Assembly: GCF_011927795.1 (NCBI RefSeq)
Contig: NZ_JAATJJ010000002.1
Location: forward strand, 806,001 to 870,000
From: Saonia flava
GTDB taxonomy: Bacteria; Bacteroidota; Bacteroidia; Flavobacteriales; Flavobacteriaceae
DNA length: 64,000 nucleotides
Direction of reading: 5' to 3'
Positions 57,630-64,000 of the stretch are shown here, in pieces; position 1 is the first letter of the stretch, and each line of letters starts with the position of its first letter. Made by a program: the position numbers and the translations under genes. The notes under the pieces were generated by a model that was given only the letters and a program-made list of their open reading frames with translations, was not told where the DNA came from and ran no database searches.

Positions 57630-59656
57630 ACAACCCACTTCTTTCTCCTTTTGATATCGCTCCTTTTTCTAAAATTAGAAACGAGCATTTTAAACCTGCT
57701 TTTTTTAAGGCCATTGAAATGGCCCGTGCAGAAATTGATGCCATTACCAGCAACATTGAGGCACCTACTTTTGAAAATACCATTGAAGCTTTGGATTTTT
57801 CCGGCCAACAATTGGATAGGATTTCCAGTGTGTTTTTTAATTTAAATTCTGCTGAGACCAATGAAGAAATCCAAAAAATAGCCCAGGAAGTTTCTCCCCT
57901 TCTTTCTGAATTTGGAAATGATATTACCTTAAATGAGGAACTGTTCAAAAGAATAAAATTGGTTTATGATGGTAAAGATTCATTAGACCTAACTGTTGAA
58001 CAAGAAACACTTTTAGATAAAAAATACAAGAGTTTTAGTCGTAATGGTGCCAATTTAGATGAAGGCAAAAAGAAACGCTTAAGGGAGATTGATGCAGAGT
58101 CAGCCAAGCTAAAACTCACTTTTGGTGAAAACATATTGGCTGAGACCAATAAATACCAAATGCATTTAACCAATGAAGCAGACTTGGATGGATTGCCTGA
58201 CGGGGCAAAAGAAGCTGCTGCCCAATTGGCAAAATCAAAGGAATTAAAGGGTTGGCTAATTACTTTGGACTACCCTAGTTACATTCCCTTTATGAAATAT
58301 GCCACAAACAGAGAACTGCGCAAAGAGTTGTCTCTAGCTTTTGGAAGTAAGGGTTTTAAGGGAGATGAACTGGACAATCAAGAAAATGTAATAAAGATTG
58401 CCAACTTAAGGCATGAAAGGGCAAATTTACTGGGATATAAAACCCACGCCCATTTTGTTTTGGAAGAGCGAATGGCAAAAACCCCTGAAAAAGTATATGA
58501 TTTTCTAAATGAATTGTTGGAAAAAGCAAAACCAGCCGCTGAAAGAGAATTTAAACAATTGCAAGATTATGCAAAAGAGTTAGATGGAATTGACCAATTA
58601 CAAAAATGGGATGGAAGTTTTTATTCAGAAAAATTAAAGCAAAAACTCTTTGACCTGGATGATGAAAAACTAAAGCCCTATTTTAAATTAGAGAATGTTA
58701 TTACAGGTGTTTTCAAGGTAGCAGAAAAATTATATGGGTTAAACTTTAAAGAGGTTTTTGATATTGACAAGTACCATGAAGATGTAAAAACATATAGGAT
58801 TTATGACAAAAAAGGCGATTTTATCTCTCTTTTTTATGCGGATTTTCATCCTAGGCCCGGAAAACGTGGTGGAGCATGGATGACTTCTTACAAAACACAG
58901 TATGTGCAAAATGGAAATAATATACGCCCACATATTTCCAATGTTTGCAATTTTACCAAACCCACAGAAAGCAAACCTTCCTTATTAACTTTTAATGAAG
59001 TTACTACTCTATTCCATGAATTTGGACATGGATTGCATGGTATGTTGGCCAACACAATCTATCCAAGCTTGTCTGGAACTTCTGTTTATTGGGATTTTGT
59101 GGAGTTACCAAGTCAAATATTGGAAAACTGGTGTTATGAAAAAGAGGCCTTGGAGCTGTTTGCAACCCATTATAAAACGGGAGAGGTAATTCCTATGGAA
59201 CTGGTACAAAAAATAAAGGAGTCCTCTACCTTTCAGGAAGGAATGGCTACCCTAAGACAACTGAGTTTTGGTTTATTGGATATGTCATGGCATGGTGCAG
59301 ACCCGTCCAACATTAAAGATGTGAAAGCTCATGAAACGAAAGCTTTTAAAGGTACCAACTTATATCCAGATACTCCTGAGACTTGTATGAGCACTGCGTT
59401 TGCACATATTTTCCAAGGCGGGTATTCTTCTGGTTATTATAGCTATAAATGGGCCGAGGTTTTGGATGCGGACGCTTTTGCCTATTTTAAGGAAAAAGGG
59501 GTTTTTAACAAAGAGGTAGCCACAAAGTTTAAAGAAAATATACTTTCTAAAGGAGGTACCGAGGACCCAATGGAACTCTACAAACGCTTTAGAGGTGCAG
59601 AACCCAAAATTGAGCCCTTATTGGAAAGGGCGGGACTGATTAAGAAAGTAGTCTAG
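57626..59656 (+). CDS. M3-family oligopeptidase (Dcp/PrlC type)
   Basis: A 676-residue zinc peptidase. The catalytic motif is TTLFHEFGHGLHGM (HEFGH near residue 461), followed by the third ligand glutamate in FVELPSQILENW. No signal peptide, so it is likely cytosolic and degrades short peptides. Dcp releases dipeptides and PrlC is an oligopeptidase; sequence alone does not decide between them. It ends the purK operon, and its TAG abuts the opposing rhodanese stop. Confidence 0.93.
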   Translation: MNNPLLSPFDIAPFSKIRNEHFKPAFFKAIEMARAEIDAITSNIEAPTFENTIEALDFSGQQLDRISSVFFNLNSAETNEEIQKIAQEVSPLLSEFGNDITLNEELFKRIKLVYDGKDSLDLTVEQETLLDKKYKSFSRNGANLDEGKKKRLREIDAESAKLKLTFGENILAETNKYQMHLTNEADLDGLPDGAKEAAAQLAKSKELKGWLITLDYPSYIPFMKYATNRELRKELSLAFGSKGFKGDELDNQENVIKIANLRHERANLLGYKTHAHFVLEERMAKTPEKVYDFLNELLEKAKPAAEREFKQLQDYAKELDGIDQLQKWDGSFYSEKLKQKLFDLDDEKLKPYFKLENVITGVFKVAEKLYGLNFKEVFDIDKYHEDVKTYRIYDKKGDFISLFYADFHPRPGKRGGAWMTSYKTQYVQNGNNIRPHISNVCNFTKPTESKPSLLTFNEVTTLFHEFGHGLHGMLANTIYPSLSGTSVYWDFVELPSQILENWCYEKEALELFATHYKTGEVIPMELVQKIKESSTFQEGMATLRQLSFGLLDMSWHGADPSNIKDVKAHETKAFKGTNLYPDTPETCMSTAFAHIFQGGYSSGYYSYKWAEVLDADAFAYFKEKGVFNKEVATKFKENILSKGGTEDPMELYKRFRGAEPKIEPLLERAGLIKKVV

Positions 59657-60004
59657 CTAGTTTTCCTTCCAGGCATCGTAACCTCCGAGAAGATTTACTG
59701 TTTTATAACCTTTGGATTCCAGTAATTCACTGGCTTTAGCGCTCCTGCCCCCCATTTTACAATAGAGGTAAAGCGTCTTGTTTTTATCAATGGATTCAAA
59801 TTGCTTTGCAAAATCTTCGTCAAACCAATTAATGTTCATAGCACTGTCCAAATGCCCCATGTTATATTCCTCGGGCGTTCTAACATCAACCAAAATACCT
59901 TTGTCGATATCCTTTTGTGATAGTTCTGTGATAGGAATTTCCTTTTTTTGTGAACACCCCACCTGACCAATAATCAATAAAAAAAGAAGAAGAAACCGTT
60001 TCAT
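59657..60004 (-). CDS. Rhodanese-like lipoprotein
   Basis: A 115-residue lipoprotein (lipobox GQVGCS, Cys17). The rhodanese domain shows LVDVRTPEEYNMGHLDSAMNI and the active-site cysteine in YLYCKMGGRSAKAS. Single rhodanese domains carry sulfur as a persulfide; anchored in the envelope, it may work in periplasmic sulfur or thiol handling. An exact -7 match TAGCTTTG lies at 60021-60028 on the minus strand. Confidence 0.92.
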   Translation of the reverse strand: MKRFLLLFLLIIGQVGCSQKKEIPITELSQKDIDKGILVDVRTPEEYNMGHLDSAMNINWFDEDFAKQFESIDKNKTLYLYCKMGGRSAKASELLESKGYKTVNLLGGYDAWKEN

Positions 60005-60020
60005 AAATACTTGTTTTTAC

Positions 60021-60028
60021 CAAAGCTA
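60021..60028 (-). promoter_or_regulatory. Candidate -7 element for the rhodanese gene
   Basis: TAGCTTTG on the minus strand matches TAnnTTTG exactly, 16 bp before the ATG; no clear -33. Confidence 0.4.
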
Positions 60029-60054
60029 ATCATATTTAATGATAAAAATTCCAT

Positions 60055-60062
60055 TACTTTTG
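60055..60062 (+). promoter_or_regulatory. Candidate -7 element for the ECF sigma gene
   Basis: TACTTTTG matches TAnnTTTG exactly, 13 bp before the ATG, implying an almost leaderless message. No TTTG at -33. Confidence 0.42.
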
Positions 60063-60075
60063 ATATCGAAGAAAA

Positions 60076-60630
60076 ATGACAACAAATCTATTACATCCAG
60101 ATAAATGGGTAGATCTTTATGCTGACTACCTTTTTAATTATGCAGTAGCTCGAGTGAGCGATGCAGAAACTGCCAAGGATTTGGTACAAGAAACCTTTTT
60201 TGCAGGGTTAAAATCTGCCAAAAACTATAAAGGCGACGCCACAGAGCGTACATGGCTCATTGCTATTTTAAAAAGGAAGGTGATTGACCATTATAGAAAA
60301 ATAAATTCTAAAAAGGGAAAGGCAGAAGTTCGTATCAATTATAGCTCCAATTCCGATTCGGATGGGGATTGGCTAGAGGAGCAGGTAGCCGATCCATTTA
60401 GCACTTTAGAAAATGATTTTATAGAAAATGAGGAACTGGGACTTGCGATACAAGAATGTATATCCAAACTTCCTAAAAAGCAATCGTTGGTCTTTAACAT
60501 GAAAACTATCCAAGGTGTAAGTACAGAAGATATTTGTAAAGAGCTTGGAATTAATCCGTCTAACCTTTGGGTAATGGTCCATAGAGCTAGAACTGCTCTT
60601 ATGGGTTGCCTTAATGAAAATTGGTTTTAA
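60076..60630 (+). CDS. ECF-type sigma-70 factor
   Basis: A 184-residue sigma factor with two domains. Region 2 (DLYADYLFNYAVARVSD, AKDLVQETFF, TERTWLIAILKRKVIDHYRK) covers about residues 10-80; region 4 (SKLPKKQSLVFNMKTIQGVSTEDICKELGI, partial; LWVMVHRARTALMGCL) the last 65. Region 3 is absent, as in ECF sigmas. The next gene, 2 bp on, encodes a small zinc-motif protein, most likely its partner. The regulon is unknown. Confidence 0.92.
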   Translation: MTTNLLHPDKWVDLYADYLFNYAVARVSDAETAKDLVQETFFAGLKSAKNYKGDATERTWLIAILKRKVIDHYRKINSKKGKAEVRINYSSNSDSDGDWLEEQVADPFSTLENDFIENEELGLAIQECISKLPKKQSLVFNMKTIQGVSTEDICKELGINPSNLWVMVHRARTALMGCLNENWF

Positions 60631-60632
60631 AT

Positions 60633-60860
60633 ATGATTTCTTGCGAAGAAGCGGCAAAAATATGTAACAAAGCGCAGTACAACGAAGCTCCCTTGCTGGA
60701 GAAGTTGAGACTTAAACTTCACATTTTATTTTGTAACACATGTTCTAAGTTTAGTAAAAAGAATACACAACTCACATCACTTTGTGACAAAGCAGATCTT
60801 CGTTGTCTATCTGAGTCTGAAAAAGTGGAAATGAAAGAAAAAATAAAGCCTGAGCTTTAA
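60633..60860 (+). CDS. Small zinc-binding anti-sigma-like protein
   Basis: A 75-residue protein from the ATG at 60633; an in-frame TTG at 60621 overlapping the sigma gene is unlikely as start. It has the anti-sigma zinc motif HILFCNTC (HxxxCxxC) with Cys4 and Cys11 as possible further ligands (MISCEEAAKIC). It has no membrane segment, so a soluble form. In ZAS anti-sigmas this motif clamps the sigma until a signal frees it. Its stop overlaps the stop of the opposing membrane gene. Confidence 0.82.
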   Translation: MISCEEAAKICNKAQYNEAPLLEKLRLKLHILFCNTCSKFSKKNTQLTSLCDKADLRCLSESEKVEMKEKIKPEL

Positions 60861-61687
60861 ATCCAGTTATTCAATCCCCAAATTATCCCCCACCAAAATA
60901 TGGGGACGGCTTCTAACCAAAATGAAGCAAAATATTTTTTTTGAATTCTTTTAGTGGTATACATCATTATTCCCAAGGTCAGAAACAATATTCCTTTAGC
61001 AATTGTTTCCAAAATGGAAAGACTATCAATAAAGAAAGTAAGAGCAAAAAAAAGCACTGTTGCAAATGAGCCCAAAATTTTAGTTTTTGCAACTCCAAAA
61101 CGTTGGGGCAACGTTTTTAAATTAGGAGAATCATATTGTAAATCCCTAATTTCAAAGGGCAACAATAATATAAGCACCAAAACAAACCGCTGAATTGTTT
61201 CTATCCACACATCCCAATTCAGAGCAGTCTTCTGAGCAGCCACAACTGGCAAAATTACGGTTGTACCTGCCCATACAAGAGCAACCAAAAATACCTTTAG
61301 CACACCTAAACTTCTAAGATTTTTTGCCTTCGGAAAAACTGGTAATGCATAAAGCCCAGTTAATATAGCCATGATTCCCAGAACCTTCCATATTTCGATA
61401 GGTAAAAAATATGCATGATATAAAGCTAACAAAACAGCGATAAAACTGGCAAACTGAATATTCTTGTGATACCTATTTGCCACCAATATATATTTCTCCG
61501 CCTCTACCCCATATTTGATAAAATTATAACATGCTATTGTGCTAAAAAAAACAAAAAAAGAAAGATGGATATGTAACGGTAGCTCCAAAAAATAATGAGT
61601 GATGTGAAAAAGGGCCAATACAGAAAAAGCTACATGGATACTGGCATCCAGATAAAAGTCAAAAAGTATTTTTGGCCATTTCATCAA
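60857..61687 (-). CDS. UbiA prenyltransferase-like membrane protein
   Basis: A 276-residue protein with about eight membrane helices. A UbiA second aspartate motif is visible as FEIRDLQYDSPNLKTLPQRF (residues 178-197: Glu179, Asp182, Asp186 and the KTLP that usually follows). The first motif, normally NDxxDxxxD, is replaced by NFIKYGVEAEK (55-65) and lacks the aspartates. It may bind a prenyl lipid without transferring it. Function unknown. Confidence 0.72.
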   Translation of the reverse strand: MMKWPKILFDFYLDASIHVAFSVLALFHITHYFLELPLHIHLSFFVFFSTIACYNFIKYGVEAEKYILVANRYHKNIQFASFIAVLLALYHAYFLPIEIWKVLGIMAILTGLYALPVFPKAKNLRSLGVLKVFLVALVWAGTTVILPVVAAQKTALNWDVWIETIQRFVLVLILLLPFEIRDLQYDSPNLKTLPQRFGVAKTKILGSFATVLFFALTFFIDSLSILETIAKGILFLTLGIMMYTTKRIQKKYFASFWLEAVPIFWWGIIWGLNNWI

Positions 61688-61782
61688 GCAAAAATAGCCA
61701 AACTGTTAATAAGGTAACGTTTTGGTTAAAAACTTTAGTCCATAGAGACTTGTTCTGGATGAAATTTGACATAATAATTGGC

Positions 61783-61790
61783 TATTTTTG
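61783..61790 (+). promoter_or_regulatory. Candidate -7 element for gcvP
   Basis: TATTTTTG matches TAnnTTTG exactly, 23 bp before the first gcvP ATG. The nearest TTTG upstream (61765-61768) is only 14 bp away, too close for consensus. Confidence 0.4.
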
Positions 61791-61813
61791 ATGCACTTTT
61801 TTATACGATATTT

Positions 61814-64000
61814 ATGATGACAGATGTATTTGCACTACGCCATATAGGTGTTTGGGAAGATAAAGAACACATGCTTAAAACCATTGGTGCCGAGAATTTG
61901 GAGCAGTTAATACAGGAGACCATTCCCAATGATATTCGGTTAAAAGAACCCTTAAAACTTTCTAAAGCGCTAAGTGAGCATGAGTTCCTCACCCATATTC
62001 AAAATCTATCCGAAAAAAATAAAGTCTTTAAATCCTATATTGGATTGGGATACCATGAGGCCATAGTTCCATCTGTTATACAAAGAAATATTTTGGAAAA
62101 TCCAGGTTGGTATACTGCCTACACACCCTACCAAGCGGAAATCGCACAAGGTCGCCTAGAGGCCCTCTTGAACTTCCAAACAATGGTAACCGATCTCACA
62201 GGAATGGAACTTGCAAATGCCTCGCTTTTAGATGAAAGTACGGCAGCGGCTGAAGCTATGACCATGCTTTTTAATGTTAGAAGTAGAGAACAAAAGAAAA
62301 ATGACGTAGTAAAGTTCTTTGTTTCGGAAGAAGTCTTACCTCAAACATTATCGTTGTTACAAACCCGTTCCATCCCTTTGGGAATTGTATTGGTCGTGGG
62401 CAACCATGAAGAATTTGGTTTTAATGATGACTTCTATGGTGCCCTTATACAATACCCAGGGAAACATGGTCAGGTTTATGACTATTCAGGTTTTGTTGCC
62501 AATGCAAAAGAAAATGGTATTAAAGTAGCAGTTGCAGCCGATATTCTTAGCCTAGTGCTATTAAAAGCTCCCGGTGAATTTGGGGTTGATGTTGTAGTAG
62601 GCACCACGCAGCGTTTTGGAATTCCATTGGGATATGGTGGGCCACATGCTGCTTTTTTCGCCACCAAAGAAGAATATAAAAGAAACATTCCGGGAAGAAT
62701 TATTGGTGTCACCAAAGACATGGACGGTAAAAGTGCCCTACGTATGGCATTACAGACAAGGGAACAACATATAAAAAGGGATAAAGCCACTTCCAACATT
62801 TGCACAGCACAAGTCTTATTGGCAGTTATGGCTGGCATGTATACCGTTTATCATGGGCCGAAAGGGTTAAAGTATGTGGCGGAAAAAATACATGATTCTG
62901 CTAGATTAATAGCCGAAGTTGCAAAAGAATATGGAATTAAGCAATTAAATTCATGTTACTTTGATACAATTAGACTTTCCATCGATAATATTGATTTTTT
63001 AAAAAAAATAGCTGCTTCTTTAAAAATAAACCTTAACTATATTGATGAAACTACTGTTTCAATTTCTTTAAACGAAGCAGTAACCTCAAAAGACATCTGC
63101 GACCTTTCAAGATGTTTTCATTCATTGAGCAATTATAATGAAGATGGTCTGCCCATCAGAAAGCATTCTGATTCCGATACCGATACCGATACCGATACCG
63201 ATAAATCAATGGTTAAAGATTCTGAAGGATTTACTCAAATTTTAAAAGAATCTTTCATTAAAATCCCTGATGAAAAATTGATCCCCAATTCCCTCCAAAG
63301 AAACACTCCTTTTTTAGAAGCTGAAGTTTTCAATTCCTATCATTCTGAAACTGAGTTGATGCGTTATATCAAAAAATTGGAGCGTAAAGATTTGGCACTC
63401 AATCATTCCATGATTTCATTAGGTTCCTGTACCATGAAATTGAATGCCGCAACCGAAATGTTGCCTTTAAGCTCCCCTAAATGGGGAAATATTCATCCTT
63501 TTGCTCCAATTGAGCAAGCTGAAGGCTACCAAACAATCCTCAAAGAGCTCGAAAAAGACCTAAATACAATCACTGGGTTTGCCGGCACTTCTTTACAGCC
63601 CAATTCGGGTGCGCAAGGAGAATTTGCAGGATTAATGGTAATACGGGCTTATCATGAGTCAAGAGGAGAAGGTTATAGAAATATCTGTTTGATTCCCGCT
63701 TCCGCACATGGCACCAACCCCGCCTCAGCTGTTATGGCCGGAATGAAGGTAGTTGTTACAAAAACAGATGAAAAAGGAAATATTGATGTGGCCGATTTAG
63801 AAGAAAAAGCACTTCTACATAAAGAAAATTTATCCGCGTTAATGGTCACTTATCCATCAACACATGGGGTTTTTGAATCATCCATTAAGCAAATAACAAA
63901 AATCATCCATGACAATGGTGGACAAGTATATATGGACGGTGCTAATATGAATGCGCAAGTTGGCCTTACCAATCCTGCCACTATTGGAGCTGATGTTTGT
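61814..64000 (+). CDS. gcvP: Glycine dehydrogenase (decarboxylating), P protein, C terminus outside the window
   Basis: The frame starts MMTDVFALRHIG (a start one codon later is equal) and stays open to the last base, giving 729 of an expected 950 or so residues. N-terminal half: YIGLGYHEAIVPSVIQRN, YTPYQAEIAQGRLEALLNFQ (partial), STAAAEAM. C-terminal half: GSCTMKLNAATEM, NSGAQGEFAGLMVIRAYH, ASAHGTNPASAVMAGM, YMDGANMNAQVG. The PLP-binding lysine would lie just past the edge. It decarboxylates glycine and passes the aminomethyl group to GcvH in the glycine cleavage system. The linker between halves carries a DSDTDTDTDTD insertion (residues 453-463). Confidence 0.95.
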   Translation, partial: MMTDVFALRHIGVWEDKEHMLKTIGAENLEQLIQETIPNDIRLKEPLKLSKALSEHEFLTHIQNLSEKNKVFKSYIGLGYHEAIVPSVIQRNILENPGWYTAYTPYQAEIAQGRLEALLNFQTMVTDLTGMELANASLLDESTAAAEAMTMLFNVRSREQKKNDVVKFFVSEEVLPQTLSLLQTRSIPLGIVLVVGNHEEFGFNDDFYGALIQYPGKHGQVYDYSGFVANAKENGIKVAVAADILSLVLLKAPGEFGVDVVVGTTQRFGIPLGYGGPHAAFFATKEEYKRNIPGRIIGVTKDMDGKSALRMALQTREQHIKRDKATSNICTAQVLLAVMAGMYTVYHGPKGLKYVAEKIHDSARLIAEVAKEYGIKQLNSCYFDTIRLSIDNIDFLKKIAASLKINLNYIDETTVSISLNEAVTSKDICDLSRCFHSLSNYNEDGLPIRKHSDSDTDTDTDTDKSMVKDSEGFTQILKESFIKIPDEKLIPNSLQRNTPFLEAEVFNSYHSETELMRYIKKLERKDLALNHSMISLGSCTMKLNAATEMLPLSSPKWGNIHPFAPIEQAEGYQTILKELEKDLNTITGFAGTSLQPNSGAQGEFAGLMVIRAYHESRGEGYRNICLIPASAHGTNPASAVMAGMKVVVTKTDEKGNIDVADLEEKALLHKENLSALMVTYPSTHGVFESSIKQITKIIHDNGGQVYMDGANMNAQVGLTNPATIGADVC
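63170..63202 (+). repeat. In-frame GATACC hexanucleotide repeat in gcvP
   Basis: GATTCC followed by four GATACC units and a final GAT encodes alternating Asp and Ser/Thr. The units are perfect copies, so the array is prone to slippage; every gain or loss keeps the frame. It lies in the surface linker between the two halves of GcvP. Confidence 0.9.

Noticed and set aside
57619-57948. 109-codon open frame antisense to the M3 peptidase start
   Set aside because: It covers the coupled start of the peptidase gene, which has clear family motifs in its own frame.

Overview
The window is AT-rich DNA from a member of the Bacteroidetes, most likely a marine Flavobacteriaceae species. This rests on a SusC/SusD outer-membrane pair, many secreted lipoproteins with acidic residues right after the lipobox cysteine, promoter matches to the Bacteroidetes consensus (TTTG, about 19 bp, TAnnTTTG), near absence of Shine-Dalgarno sequences, and family-typical gene orders (rplQ-carA-eno; hpt/adk-obgE; purK-purE beside an M3 peptidase). 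No rRNA, tRNA, CRISPR array, insertion sequence or prophage was seen.

Layout. 1-2.9 kb: the end of a BCCT transporter, an ACT-domain protein and two overlapping amidinohydrolase-fold enzymes. 3-8.5 kb: central metabolism on the minus strand (gltA, glgA, eno, carA). 8.6-25.7 kb: an almost unbroken minus-strand str-S10-spc-alpha supercluster (rpsL-rpsG-fusA-rpsJ, then rplC to secY, infA-rpmJ-rpsM-rpsK-rpsD-rpoA-rplQ). Two genes too short for usual cut-offs, rpmD and rpmJ, are present. tuf, adk and map are absent from their common positions. A consensus promoter drives the cluster from 25.74 kb.

26.1-39.9 kb: a plus-strand envelope block. It holds a TonB-dependent SusC-like porin, its SusD-like lipoprotein, two paralogous lipoproteins that share the N-terminal domain but carry different C-terminal domains, an aryl-sulfotransferase-like lipoprotein, a 1.1-kilo-residue FG-GAP/ASPIC lipoprotein, and a tandem pair of unknown secreted proteins. 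This is the least explained part of the window. The first four genes look like one nutrient-uptake or surface-binding unit; the substrate cannot be read from sequence.

40-64 kb: mixed housekeeping and small operons. These are rlmB, a rhomboid protease, rarA, a three-gene envelope operon (lipoprotein, DUF5723 protein, acidic secreted protein), radC with a degenerate polysaccharide-deacetylase-like gene and a YjjG-type phosphatase, mpl with a 57-residue membrane ORF, cupin-SDR-phosphatase genes, an HPRT-adenylate kinase fusion with obgE, purK-purE-(small membrane protein)-M3 peptidase, a rhodanese lipoprotein, an ECF sigma factor with a small zinc-motif partner, a UbiA-like membrane protein, and the first three quarters of gcvP. 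Convergent gene pairs are packed exceptionally tightly, several sharing palindromic stop codons.

The strongest candidates for new biology are the modular lipoprotein pair behind SusCD, the tandem secreted pair at 38-40 kb, the shared motif in the neighbouring DUF5723 protein and lipoprotein, the EF-hand-like loop in a small membrane protein, and a slippage-prone hexanucleotide repeat in gcvP.
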